A stretch of 64,000 nucleotides of DNA from Miscanthus floridulus (GCF_019320115.1 NC_089587.1:89980939-90044938), one strand, 5' to 3'. Positions 23,721 to 35,223 are shown, numbered from the stretch's first letter. Translations and numbers: made by a program. Notes: generated from the letters alone by a model not told the origin.

Positions 23721-25718
23721 AGGGGAACGAGGAGGTCGCCACCAGCGGTAGGATCTCTTCGGTGAGACCCTACCGCCAGCCGAGGGGAGGTGATGGAGGC
23801 GGGGGCTTGCCGAATCTAGATGCGAGGGCACTCGCGCAGCCGGCGGCGAGGGGAGGCGGCATCGGGGAGAGAGAAGAGACAGGGGTGGAGGCGTCACGGA
23901 GACGGGACTGCGGGGAAGAGGAATAGCACAGGGTGGGGAGAGGCGTGCGGGCGGATTCCTATCCGCCTGCGCACGCGGCCTCTAGTAAACTCCATATTTT
24001 ATATAATCTGAGTTCCTAAAACTATAACGAACAATGTAGTTAACCAAGAAGCAATGCCTACAACGATTAGCCTACATCTCAGCTACAGAGTTTAAAGCAA
24101 ATCTATACTAGCTCCCCCTTCGCAAGTATCGTTCTAGTCTTTCTATAAAGGGAAAGGGAACTTCACAAAGCGAGCATCTGCATCTGTGAACATGATCCTT
24201 CTGCATCATGCCCATGGCCAGATGCGCAAGTCCACTTTTTTTTTTATCACTTGTTATTATCAACAAGAAAATTGGTTGCAGCGAGTTCCATTACCACGTA
24301 CCAATGCAAGTGGATGGGCATAAGCTATAAGTTCCATATTAAATGGGTGAGTCGACGCATATAACACATGTTAAAGATATTTATATTTATTTTCAAAATT
24401 GTAGATACTCATCGAGACCTGTGGGTAAAATTTGATACACATATCTTTGCGGAGTATCCGCGGGTGAGTTTTTGCCCATGTCCACACCCATTGTTCGCTC
24501 TGCTCCTCTGGATTTAGAACGGTGGTTCGTTGGAACGGAATCGCAGTCGTCCACGGTGCATAGAGACTAGAGGTAGATGACGCTAGCCAGGCATCCATCC
24601 AAAATCGCTAGCTACTACCTTCGTTCTATATTTTGTCCGGCTCACACATTAGCTAAAATGGCAAGCGCTGAATAGACACGGCTGACGTGTAGCATACCAT
24701 CTCAACACCGACGAAGTACTAATTTATTACGCAGAAATAAAATATAGATTACCAGTTGTGTATATCATCGGCCCACGGCCCACCAACGAGACGGCTGGGA
24801 AAATGACAGCCAAGCATGCACGGCAGGCAAGGACGGACACGCCGCAGAAGACGCAGACGGCACAAACAGCCATTCTCCGGCGTCAAGTGGACTGCCGACT
24901 GAGACCGGCGTTGGAACTTTTCCCCTAAGCTCACCGTCGTTCAAGCGCCAAAAGCCGGCAACTGACATGAAACGCATCCGCTTGGTATCTTCTCCCCGGC
25001 GGGCAACACGTACGTCTCGGCGCATCGGCACACGGCACGTTCAGTTCAGTCGGTTACCCACCGGCAGGCGGCATTCGCAGCAAAAGCCCGGTCGCTCGCT
25101 AGCTGCTACTCCGTACTGCGCACTGGGGCTTGGCCCGTGCCATCAGTAAAGGCGTGCGTGAAGCGCGCACTGCGCGCCGGAGGAAAAGGCTTGGCTTTCC
25201 CTGTCAACGCCCGTGTTTGTGGCCTCTCGCCTGCCTTGGCCTTTGCCTCCTCTCGCGGCGGTCTAGCCGAGTCGTCATCGCTCCCCAGAAGGGGGCCCAC
25301 CCTAGCCGCCCGATCCCGACCCGACCGCCCAAACTGCGACAGCGAAAGCGGAAACGAGCTCCAATCCCACGAATTTCGGCCGGTCCCGTTCCCGTCCGTC
25401 ATTTTTGTATCCGCGACACTGGGGCAGGGCAGGGCAGGGCAGGCCACCACCCACGCACGCACGCACGCTTATCGGCATTCATTCGGCAGCCCACAGAAAG
25501 CCACGGCAACCGCTGCCCGTGCCGGAGCCTGCCGTGCCTCACAACGATCCGGGCGCCGCGCCCGTCCCTGGCCCAGAAGATCCCAACCCCGTCCGCCCGT
25601 CCGTCGCGCCGCCGCGGACACCCGGCCCCGCCGCCTCGTCCGTTCTGAATCGGCCGCGCGCGCGGGGTATCGCGGCGTCGGGGGGTCGGAGCTCCGAGTC
25701 TGGAGCCGGGGAAGCGCA
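23721..25718. other. intergenic DNA and promoter region of the MFS pseudogene
   Basis: 23721-24000 is GC-rich with no recognised gene. 24000-24750 is AT-rich with nothing recognised. 24950-25718 becomes very GC-rich, as is usual upstream of a grass gene, and contains a short acgc repeat (25454-25468). The reading frame upstream of ATG 25719 is open but reads as 5' leader. I could not choose a TATA box. Confidence 0.4.
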
Positions 25719-26150
25719 ATGGCGGAGGTGGGCAGCCGGGTGCGCGGGTTCCTGCGGAACCGGTGGCTGGTGTTCGTGGCGGCGATGTGGATGCAGTCCT
25801 GCGCGGGCGTCGGCTACCTCTTCGGCAGCCTCTCGCCGGTGATCAAGGCCTCGCTCGGCTACAACCAGCGCTAGGTGGCCGGGCTCGGCGTCGCCAAGGA
25901 CCTCGGCGACAGCGTCAGCTTCCTCGCCGGCACGCTCTGCGCCGTGCTCCCGCTCTGGGCCGCGCTCCTCGTAATCCGGTACGCAGTCATAATAAGTCGG
26001 TCGACACGGACCATAAATTGGGAATAGATCGCGGCCGCTTGTTCGAATCGAATCCCCACTCCGTTCCTTTCCTTCCGCCGCAAGCTGCCGCCGCCGCTGC
26101 GCGTGCTCCAGCCGCCGGCTCCCCGACCGACCCCCCCGCCCCGCCTCACG

Positions 26151-26175
26151 CCCCCCCCCCCCCCCCCCCCCCCCC
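26151..26175 (+). repeat. poly(C) tract, 25 bases
   Basis: An uninterrupted run of 25 C just before the TFIIB-related ATG. Copy 2 has about 13 C at the same place. Confidence 0.9.
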
Positions 26176-26187
26176 ACCCCCACCCCG

Positions 26188-27945
26188 ATGGGCTCCACGT
26201 GCCTGTCGTGCGGCGAGGGCGCGGTGGTGGCGGATCCGGACTCGGGCGCGCTCGTCTGCACCTCCTGCGGCGTCATCCAGGACGCCGGCGGCGCGGAGTT
26301 CGTTCACCAGTCCACCTTCAACGACTCGGGGGGCCTCGATCTCCGCGTCTCCTCCCTCGTCCGCAACAGCTCCGACTCCGCCTACCGCGACCAGAAGCTC
26401 GCCGTCGCCTCCGCGGGCATCACCTCCACCGCCACCCGCCTCGGCCTGTCGCCGGCCCGCGCCGAGGAGGCGCTCCGCATGGCCAAGTCCGCCACCGACG
26501 GCCAGCTCGCCACCCCGGGCAGCGCCTTCCTCCCCGCCCTCGCCGCCGCCTGCACCCTGCTCGTCGCGCGGTCGCACCACCTCCCGCTCTCCCTCGCCGA
26601 GGCCGCGGAGGCCGCCTTCTGCTCCGCGCCCGCCCTCGGCGACCTGGTCTCCCGCGTCGCCGCCCAGCTATCCCTCCCGCCCCTCCCCTGCTTCGACTAC
26701 GCCGCCGCGCTCGACCGCGCCGTGCAACTCTCGCCTTCGCTCAACGCCGCGGCGGTCCACAAGACGGACGCGATTCTCGCCCAGGCCCGGTTCCTCTTCC
26801 GCTGCGCCTCCAAGTGGTCGCTCACCACCGGGCGGTTCCCGCTCCCCCTCGTCGCGGCGCTGCTCGCCTTATCTGCGGAAGTTAACGGGGTCACTTCTCT
26901 CTCCTTGGAGGACATTGCCCGGGACATCTCGGCGGGATTGAGGACCAGCCTCCGCCGATACAAGGAGCTCGTTGACGCGCTGGTGCATGTTGCACGCCAC
27001 CTGCTTCCGTGGGGCGCCGATGTCAATGCCAAGAACCTGCTCCTCAACGCTCCGGTCCTGCTCCGGCTCATGGAGATGCGGTCACAGTCGGACCCTTCTG
27101 AAGAGTTTCTTGAGAGCTTCGCTCCGAACATTGCTGCAATTGTGCAGGCGTACTCTAAAGTTGACGACGACGAGTCCAAATACCTTCAGATTACTCCTGT
27201 CAGTGCTGATGACTTTGATTTCGATAGTCTTGAGCCAGAGGAGAAAGAATTTGAAAACCAGGGTATCTCAGAGAAGGGCCTATCAGATGCTTACAAAAAT
27301 GTCCTAAATAGGCTTGCCCAGCTACAGAAACTTGGGAAGGTTGGTAAAGGTGCTGACAGGAGGAAGCGATTGAAAGGAGGACTGGAGCTGGAGCCGTGTA
27401 TGGACGCAGTGAATAGTGGCTGGAAAAAGGATATGCTGCTTGAGGATGTGGTGGATATTGACATTGGCTATGATGCACCTCCGCCATCGTTTACTGCTGG
27501 TTTGGAGTTGCAGAAGGAGAGGAGAGCACGTATTGAAGCTGCCAAGCAGCGGATTGATGCGATTAGGAAGGCTACTGCTGCTCCAGCTGCAAAAGCAAAT
27601 AATTCAGAATCAGAAGATGTTGTAAGAAACGAATATGTCTCTCCCCTGCAAAAATTGACCAGGAAGAATCGAGGGGGAAAGAAGATGGATGATATAGATC
27701 ATATCCTTCTCAGTGACAATATGGCAGATAGTTCAGGTGCCAGGAAAAAGAGACGACGAAGAGGTTCCTGTGACGGTATTGATTGGGAAGATTGCATTAT
27801 TGAGCTCCTGCTACTGCATGGTGTAAATGAAGCTGAGATCGAACAAGGCCAGTACAGAAGATTGTTGGAGTTGCATGTATTCAGTGCAGTAAGTTGGGGG
27901 GGGGGGGGGGGGGGGGGGGTGGAATTGAATAATGGCAATGCCTAA
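26188..27945 (+). CDS. TFIIB/BRF-family transcription factor, copy 1 (open, 3'-truncated)
   Basis: 585 codons. Zinc ribbon at residues 5-27 (CLSC...CTSC), then about residues 85-300 with two helical cyclin-like folds as in TFIIB and BRF proteins, then an acidic linker and a basic tail (GARKKRRRRG). TFIIB-family proteins bridge TBP and RNA polymerase; this one resembles the plant-specific TFIIB-related group, but I cannot name the orthologue. No stop or frameshift is seen. The last residues are not natural: at FSA the sequence enters a perfect splice donor (GTAAGT at about 27889) and then a 24-base G run, so the copy ends inside an intron. The start is ATG 26188, after a leader with a 25-base C run. 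No promoter of its own is apparent, and it lies inside a transporter pseudogene, so expression is uncertain. Confidence 0.75.
   Translation: MGSTCLSCGEGAVVADPDSGALVCTSCGVIQDAGGAEFVHQSTFNDSGGLDLRVSSLVRNSSDSAYRDQKLAVASAGITSTATRLGLSPARAEEALRMAKSATDGQLATPGSAFLPALAAACTLLVARSHHLPLSLAEAAEAAFCSAPALGDLVSRVAAQLSLPPLPCFDYAAALDRAVQLSPSLNAAAVHKTDAILAQARFLFRCASKWSLTTGRFPLPLVAALLALSAEVNGVTSLSLEDIARDISAGLRTSLRRYKELVDALVHVARHLLPWGADVNAKNLLLNAPVLLRLMEMRSQSDPSEEFLESFAPNIAAIVQAYSKVDDDESKYLQITPVSADDFDFDSLEPEEKEFENQGISEKGLSDAYKNVLNRLAQLQKLGKVGKGADRRKRLKGGLELEPCMDAVNSGWKKDMLLEDVVDIDIGYDAPPPSFTAGLELQKERRARIEAAKQRIDAIRKATAAPAAKANNSESEDVVRNEYVSPLQKLTRKNRGGKKMDDIDHILLSDNMADSSGARKKRRRRGSCDGIDWEDCIIELLLLHGVNEAEIEQGQYRRLLELHVFSAVSWGGGGGGGVELNNGNA
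27896..27919 (+). repeat. poly(G) tract, 24 bases
   Basis: An uninterrupted run of 24 G at the 3' end of copy 1. Copy 2 has six G at the equivalent site. Confidence 0.9.
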
Positions 27946-28370
27946 GATCAAGATAAGGTTCAAGATAATGTCAATGTGGTTGCTGTCCTGCTTTCCATGT
28001 GCCTCTAGCTGTACCTTATTATCTAAAATTTCCTGTATATGCTATGACAGTCAGGGTAAATCATACAGTGATTTAAGGGCGGTATCTTATTCTGCTCCCT
28101 TAATTTGCAGTCTATAACATCAGCGCTGATTACTCTCTTTGTATCAAATATAGTTGCAGCAGGTTACTTGATTTGTTTTAGGGGTACAGAAAGTTAAATG
28201 ACATCACAGGATTCCTTCTTTGTTAAGAAAGTATTAGAGATGTGTAGTTGTTATCTTGTCTCTTTCTACAGAAAGAATGTCATTCCTTAGGGCTTCAAAA
28301 GGTGTTCTGGTTCATGTTGCCACTATAACTTGAACTATTGAAATACCTAAGATCAAGATAAGGTTCAAGA
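27941..28370. repeat. perfect 25-bp direct repeat flanking 380 bp
   Basis: The 25 bases at 27941-27965, beginning cctaagatcaag, recur without change at 28346-28370. The first copy abuts the right end of the TFIIB-related segment and shares its last two bases. 27966-29497 otherwise looks like MFS intron 1, with no gene seen. Confidence 0.85.
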
Positions 28371-30553
28371 AAAAAAATTGTTTCAAGATCAGGAACTGAG
28401 ATTTGTCATGCCAAATCTCCCTTTGTTTCAAACAAGGCTACAGCCCTTCCATAAAAGCATCGAGTTAGTTGATATTATTTCAGGCAACATTATAGTCCAT
28501 ACCACATAGATAGAGAGTTGACATTATTTTGCATTTTTATTTAAGAAACTGAACTATTTCTTTTCTTGGATTAGATGACAAGTAGAGGCTAATGATCAAT
28601 ACTATTTATAACATAACACCTCTAGTTGATTCCCACCTGTAAAGAAACGTTGTGCTGTCTTATTTGTCCTTGAGAAAGAACAAGATAACATATAGTTTGA
28701 TTAGTTTTAGTCATTTCTGTTCTTACGAAACCTTCATCTAAAATTATGGAAGTTTGATGCTCACTTTTTTTTTGTTCATGCTCTCAATAAAGATCCTGAG
28801 AGTTCTGCTTAGAAACAATTTCTTTCAACTGTATGACATAAATGATAACATGTAACCTTTTGAATAGTGTGCATCCCTGTTGTTGCCTCTCGATATTTGT
28901 CATTTCCTTTATGCGTTTCACAATGCACCTTCAATATGAATTTGACTGGTAAGCCAAATATGGCTACATGGAGTTGCCTAAATTTGTTAAAATAAATCAG
29001 GAAAAGGTAATGTCTAGACTGCAAACAATCTGTCACTAGCATGCGTGTGCAACGCATCTGCATAATTAGTTAGTAGCAAACTGATGGCTAGTCTACTTGC
29101 CATTGTTTTTCCAGGCTGTGTAATCCAACAGTATGGTTGTGGCTGGCTATCATGGTTTTGAGTCTCACTGACTGAATGTTAGGTGGATCTACTGTTAATT
29201 TTCTGGGATTTTTCCTGTTATCTCTCACAAATCACATGACAAACATAAGGGAAAAAAGCAATATATGAAACCAAGTGTGCTTTTTACCTGACGCTACGCT
29301 TTATTAACATAAGAACCAACTGCTACGGTGCATTCTGGCACAGGATTCCAAGTCCCTATTCAGCTTTTGGCCTCCAAAACCGGACCTTTTGCTAATCGCC
29401 ACATGGGCAAAATGAAATTGTTATTGACCTTTTATATTTCTTGACTTGAATTGCCTTTATGTGGGTGTCATACTAAGAGTTTACCATCCTTCCCCAGATG
29501 TGCATTCTAATCTTCATCGGTAACAATGGTGAGACATACTTCAACACTGCTGCACTTGTCTCATGTGTTCAGAACTTCCCCAAGAGCCGTTGACCAATTG
29601 TGGGTATCCTCAAAGGATTCGCTGGATTAAGTGGTGCAATTCTAACGCAGATTTATGCAATTGTACACTCTCCTGATGCTGCTGCACTGATCTTCATGGT
29701 CGCAATTGGCCCAACAATGGTTGTTATAGCTTTAATGTTCATTGTAAGACCTGTTGGAGGCCACAGACAAGTGCGGCCTTCTGATGGCACAAGTTTCACA
29801 ATTGTATACAGCGTCTGCTTGCTCTTGGCCACTTATCTTATGGGTGTCATGTTATTGGAAGACCTTGTCGACTTAAGCCAGTCAGTGACTGTCTTGTTGA
29901 CCATCATTCTAATAATCTTTTTATTAGTTCCAATAGTCATCCCAGTTCTACTCAGCTTCTTTTCGGATGATGATGAGACTTTCTATGCACTATTATTGCC
30001 ATCACCTCGGAAAGAAGAACCAACTGCACCAACATCTTCTGAGGAGCAACAGGAGGTTATACTCAGCGAGGTGGAGGATGAAAAGCCAAAGGACGTTGAT
30101 TTACTTCCAGCCTCAGAGAGGCAAAAAAGGATAGCAGAATTGCAGACAAGGTTATTTCAGGCAGCTGCTGTTGGTGCTGTCAGGGTTAAGAGGAGGAAAG
30201 GTCCACGGAGAGGAGAGGATTTCACACTGATGCAAGCGCTCATCAAGGCAGATTTCTGGCTTCTATTTTTCTCTCTTCTGCTGGGCTCTGGATCTGGTCT
30301 CACTGTGATTGATAATCTTGGGCAAATGAGCCAGTCATTGGGTTACAAGGAAACCCACATTTTTGTCTCAATGATTAGCATCTGGAACTTTCTTGGACGT
30401 ATTGGTGGAGGGTACTTCTCAGAGATTATTGTCAAGTAAGATTGTTATGCTTCTTTGCTGAATAGAATTTATTTCGCATGCCATTTTATAAATATTTTGT
30501 TTTCAAATGTTTTTTGGCAGCATAGTCACCTTCCATGTTGACCTATGTTTTTA

Positions 30554-30884
30554 CTCCATCCGTTCCAAAATGTAGGGTTTTTAGTTTTGCCCTAAGTCAA
30601 ACTTCTGTAACTTCGACAAAGTTTATAGAAAAATGCATCACCATCTAAAACATCAAGTTAGTTTAATTAAACCCAGTCTTTTCTCTTAGGTGAGTCAGTG
30701 CGGTTGCTTGTAAGGGAACGGTCTCTCTTGCTTCTCTCTAATGCAAAGATACATAGCTCAAAAAAATATTTCTTGAAGTGCATTTATTTGGTATTGTAGA
30801 TGTTAATTTTCTTTTATAAACTTGGTCAATGTTAGGTTTGACTTAAGATAAAACTAAAACACCTTCGTTTTGGAACAAAAGGTG
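30554..30884. mobile_element. Stowaway-like MITE in MFS intron 2
   Basis: The TA-flanked ends ctccatccgttccaaaa and, reversed, caccttttgttccaaaac match the Stowaway terminal consensus (CTCCCTCCGTTCC type). Subterminal blocks ttagttttgcccta and tttgacttaag also mirror each other. About 331 bp, longer than usual, possibly from a nested insertion in the middle. Confidence 0.7.
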
Positions 30885-31435
30885 TACCAAATTGTACCTA
30901 GTGTTTGTTGCTGCCATAATGTTGTTTAAGAATAAATTTCTTGCCTGATATAGATTTTCGGATTGATACTGAGAGCTGATTGTGAAGGTCGACAAAAGTG
31001 GTACACCATCCTGACAAATGCATAGCAGAGACGAGGAAGATTGAAACATAAATATTAAGTGCTGGATCTACAAACAGAACAGAACAAAGTAACATGTGAA
31101 CTAAACTTGCAATACTGTGTTATTTAGTTGGGAATTTTTGCCACAGGACATCATGAAAACGCATATTTTGCTGCAACACACCGCCAACGCCATCGTTTGC
31201 TGAATACCATTATGAATTCGATTATGTTTGCCACAGCACACCGCGACCATTATTTTAATGATTTCTAGAGTTTGGGAGAGAGAAACCGCAGTGAGGAGAC
31301 AATTTTGCCCCTGCGCGTTGCTGGTCTGGTTGGACCAGGTAAAGTCGGCCCGGTCGTCTCCCTTCTACCGCCGCCTCCCTTTTCCTTCCTCTGCTGGCGC
31401 CGTCCCGTTCCCCTATGCAAGAACCCTAGATCCCC

Positions 31436-32078
31436 ATGGCTTCAAGCTCGCAATCCACGCCGTTCGGAGCGTCGCACTCGGCCTACAGAGACGAACTTCG
31501 CATTCCAGAGCTCGAGCCCTACAGAGATGAAGCAGGATTCTTGCCATTGGTACCTTGCTCCAAGTGCGAAACCCTTCTCATCGGTCGCGTTTCACATAAG
31601 GAGGGCAGCAAGGGGAAGCGGTTCTACAAGTGTCCACTGTTGGAGCATGTAAGTTGTGGTGGAATTGCATCTCTTTTTTGGATGCGTTTTTTTTGTTGAT
31701 TTTTTCATCTCTGGTTTGCAGACCGATTATGCCTGTCGCACATACTACTTTGAAGAACACTATGTCCCTTTGTTGGTCTCCAAAGGTGTTCTTCCTCGCC
31801 ATTTCAGTCAGCTTAGAGGTCATGATGGCATGGGGCTGGAGGTGATGAAGGATGGCAAGGACATGTTGAAGGCCTGCCAAGGTGTTGATGCCTGCCAAGA
31901 ACTGATGGAGAGTGTAGTCATTCATCTCAAAGATTCAGAGGCACTGCTTAAGGCATTAGTTGATAGCAATAGCAAATTGATGACAAAGATGGATAAGATT
32001 GGAGAGAGACTGCTTGTAGTTGGTGCTGTAAAGGTGTTTATTTTAGTTTTAGTTTTGTTAGTGTTGTTGGTTAAGTGA
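31436..32078 (+). CDS. GRF-type zinc-finger protein with C-terminal membrane anchor (two exons)
   Basis: Exon 1 is 31436-31648 (71 codons) and ends at GTAAGT. The intron is 31649-31721, ending TTTGCAG. Exon 2 is 31722-32078. The join is in phase 0 and gives 189 residues. The zinc finger is CSKC at about residue 41, then RFYKCP and ACRTYYFEEHY, which matches the GRF zinc finger (CxxC...FYxC...C, followed by an aromatic-rich F/W block). A helical Lys/Glu/Asp-rich stretch follows, and the last 17 residues are strongly hydrophobic (VFILVLVLLVLLV), suggesting a tail anchor. GRF fingers bind single-stranded nucleic acid in other proteins; many grass copies are TE-linked and uncharacterised. No stop or frameshift is seen. 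Confidence 0.7.
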
Positions 32079-32459
32079 TGCATAACAACAGCTTATCATG
32101 TATCAAGCTATCAGCAGCTTATTTCAAAGACTCAATTTGTGAACCTTATCATGTATCAGGATGTAATCATGTATCCAGCATCTTATCTTGCATCTTCTTG
32201 CAACGGAATTGTGTCACACTCATTTTTGAACTGGCATAACACATAATTGTATCACACTCAAGAATTAAGATAAATTGACATAACACATAATAAAGTCAGT
32301 ATGCCAATAAAGTCTAGCCTTCATAACAAGCTTACATATCAGTGTTCATAACACAGCAGCCATAAGCTGTGACTTTAAGCGCAAAAGGGAAACATAGTCT
32401 GCCAACCCTAGGTTTAGTACACACTAGGTTCATTACATAACAACTAATAAATTTTGTCA

Positions 32460-34094
32460 TCACATGTCTATGATCAACTTCTTGTTGATCCTCTTGTTGG
32501 TCATCTCTTCTGAAACAGCCACTGTCTTGCTTGTTTCCATACTCTTAGACTTCTTTTTCTTGGTGGTCTTGCTCACTTTGCTTGCCTTGGTTGTCTTCTT
32601 GCTTAGGTCCTTCATTCTTTTCCTTTTCTTTTTCTGCCTCATGTCAGCTGTTGGGGGGGAAGTTTCAGCAGCATACCCCAATGCCCTCTTGCGACTGTTA
32701 GACACATAAAACAATAGGAATGACAGGAAAAGGTGAGGAAACAAGTGACAATGCTGGGCTATTTCAAGACAGAGATTAAATACCTCCTAGTGTTTGCTGC
32801 TGGGCTGTTAGTCAGAGCTGGTGGTGCAACACTGATTTCTTGAGACAGAGCTGGGCTGTTAGTCAGAGCTGGTGGTGCACCTTCAATTTGTGATTGTTGG
32901 GTGGATACAGTTGTTGCTGCAGCAGTAGTCTTCTTTGTCCTTGGTCTCTTTGCTGGTGGTGGTGCATCAGAGTCATACACAGTCTCATTGCATGTCTTCA
33001 TCATGTGACCAAACTGACCACACCTCTTGCACTGTCTCTGGGAAGTTGACTTTCCACCTTCTTCAACACCTTTGATCCTCCTAGTTCTTGGACGGCCTGC
33101 AGCTCTCTTCAACAATGGGGGCCAAAGTTTGAAACCTATATCTACTTCAGGCCATTGATTCCTATCGGTCATGGGCTTGATCACATGTTCATATGCCTTC
33201 TTGAACTTATCAACTGAAAAGTAGTCATCCACATAGTCCTCAACACTTCTATTGCGCATTGAATGGATGAGACAGAGAGCATGAGTACATGGCAATCCAG
33301 AAATCTGCCACCTTTGACAGCTGCATGTTCTGCTCTCAAGATCCACAGTATGCCTCCAAGTTTTCAATTCTTTAGTAGTACCTTGAATCTCTGCAGTGTT
33401 GTTGGGCCCCCTATGTATGACATACTGCAAGTTTCTACTCATAGCATGAAGTTCTTTGGTGACTTGAGGCAAGATCTTGTCTGTTAACCTCAGTGACAAT
33501 GCCCTTCTAATATCTTGCTTCTCCATGATCATTTGCCTAATTCTATCCAACAGAGGAACTAAGGCAAGGGACTTTTCATTCCTAATCCAACTGTTGAAAG
33601 TCTCTGCTATGTTGTTAGTAACATAGTCACATTTGCATGCATGGGAGAACCTCCATCTACACCACAAGTGCTTGTGGTTGTCCTCTATCCATTGCATTGC
33701 TCTTGGTGATGCAGCCTTCATGATGTTGTAATGGCACATCATCATCAGCAGGCTTCTTGCCTCTTCCCTTTCTTCCTTGAGCAGGTATGGATTTCTCAGC
33801 TGATTCACCAGAGTTAGTTGAGTCAGCAGTATCTGAATCACTCACTTCCTCGCTGAGAGACTCAACTTCCTGGGAACCTAAACTAGACATGGCTGCATCA
33901 ACAGACTGGTTGTTCTGCCCACCATCATTACCAAGCAAAGGGAGCAGCAATGGGGGATCAACAGTAGCACATGTCTCATTATCCAAAGACACACTCTGAC
34001 TAAATGAAACAGGAACTGTATCATAGAAACTCACAAACAAAGGTAGCCTCCTTAGCTCCCAATAGTTCTCAGTAGCATTCATCAAAGTTTGCAA
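32460..34094 (-). pseudogene. MULE transposase with the catalytic core deleted
   Basis: The N-terminal part (34094 to about 33740) has an acidic Ser/Asp/Glu-rich region and a basic GRKGRGKK stretch. The C-terminal part (about 33760 to 32784, then after an 89-bp intron, 32694 to 32460) begins near WIEDNHKHLWCRW and holds the CDYVTNNIAE block, a SWIM finger (CSCQRWQ...CTHA), a CCHC knuckle (CKRCGQFGH...C) and a Lys-rich tail. The DDE catalytic domain that should lie between them is missing, and the two parts are in different frames. The C-terminal part is uninterrupted and its intron has good splice sites (GTATTT, TAACAG), so it could still be made as a DNA-binding fragment. The element would need transposase supplied from elsewhere. 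Confidence 0.75.
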
Positions 34095-34544
34095 TCACGA
34101 ATTAACAAAAGTATAACTCCGAATTGCTCAACTCTTAATTTATTTAGGGTGTTTCTTATTCACATCAACTCTTTTCTTCTCTGATCCTTTTGCATTCCTT
34201 GACCTGTTTTCAGAGATTATGCATATCCAAGGGCAATTGCATTAACAATAGCTCAAGTCCTGATGGCGATCGGGCACTTCAACTTTGCAATGGCTTGGCC
34301 TGGGACAATGTACATTGGCACGCTGCTTGTCGGAGTAGGCTACGGTGCCCACTGGGCCATTGTGCCAGCCGCAGCCTCTGAACTGTTTGGGGTGAAAAAT
34401 TTCGGAGCACTGTATAATTTCCTCACAGTCGCAAACCCAGCAGGCTCCCTGGTATTCTCGGGGGTTATCGCCAGTGGCATCTATGACGCTGAAGCAGCAA
34501 AGCAGGCTCAGCAGCGCCACAGCTCTACGTTGCTGGCAATGAGT

Positions 34545-35223
34545 AAAGATGGCAACGGCCCCGATACCCGATACCCGATGGGTATTTGATCCATTAGGAG
34601 ACGGGAATGTGATCATATCTTTACCCGTGGATATCTAAATGGGCAAGAATCCATCCCTGACAGGTATAGTGGGTACGGGAACGTTCCCTGTTTACCCGTC
34701 CTCGTTACCCATTAAGGAACCCGACTATTTGAGCTGTCATGCGAGTATTAGGCCCAAAGAAGCTCAACATAGATATTTTGGCCCAAATCTGAACAATCAT
34801 ATATATAGTTTGTGTGTTCTAGGAACCTTAGTTCAATTTTTCCTCACCATCTTCGCCAGCAGCACAAGCACGCCTGCCTCACGAGCGCTCGTGCCTCTCG
34901 CTTCCTCAGTTCGGTCTCTCTGCCACCTTTGTTCGTCCTCCTCGCAACCTCGCTCCTCCTCGGCATCTCCGAGACTCCGACACTTATAACTGTGTGAAGA
35001 AGAAACGTCTCCGATTGCAAAGCTACGACCCCAAGTGTCCTTGTTTATCGGATATGTAATACTCATCAGGTATCTGTTACCTGACCGATGCCCGACGGGT
35101 ACGGGGATGAGCAAGAATCTATACCCGAGATAGTTAACGGGGACGGAGACGTGATGAATTCTTCGTAGCGGGGAAGAGAACGTTCCGACGATACCGACGG
35201 GTACATCCCCATTGCCATCTTTA
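34545..35223. mobile_element. hAT-type MITE (679 bp) in the last MFS exon
   Basis: A perfect 8-bp target duplication, gcaatgag (34537-34544 and 35224-35231), and terminal inverted repeats taaagatggcaa/ttgccatcttta are hAT features. The interior is rich in cccgatacccg and gggtacggg blocks. Removing the element and one duplication restores the MFS reading frame exactly (Leu-Ala-Met-Ser-Gly-Arg). No transposase is encoded. Confidence 0.88.

Larger units (their letters stand above)
25971..27942 (+). repeat. duplicated segment, copy 1 (contains TFIIB-related ORF)
   Basis: From taatccggtacgcagtc (25972) to ggcaatgcc (27942) the sequence matches 40090-43518 closely, in the same orientation, except for two insertions in the other copy. 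The left junction falls inside MFS exon 1, right after CTCCTC, and the right junction passes into what is presumably MFS intron 1. No target duplication is visible. Confidence 0.85.
31120..34147. mobile_element. MULE derivative with GRF zinc-finger gene and internally deleted transposase
   Basis: A plus-strand GRF-finger gene (31436-32078) and a minus-strand transposase (32460-34094) converge inside MFS intron 2, an arrangement seen in some plant MULEs. The boundary is approximate. The left side has tttttgccacagga-type blocks (31135, 31227) that resemble MULE ends. No matching right terminal inverted repeat was found. The octamer ttatttag at 31120-31127 and 34140-34147 may be a target duplication, but it is AT-rich and could be chance. 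Confidence 0.6.

Noticed and set aside
26020..26060. gttcgaatc as a tRNA T-loop
   Set aside because: No acceptor, D or anticodon arms can be placed around it. It is part of the TFIIB-related leader.
25763..26941. 392-codon GC-rich plus-strand ORF
   Set aside because: It is a shadow frame of MFS exon 1 and of the TFIIB-related copy, with a Pro/Arg/Ser-biased translation.
31120..34147. ttatttag octamers as proof of the MULE boundaries
   Set aside because: They are AT-rich and short, and no matching terminal repeats lie inside them. Kept only as a possibility.
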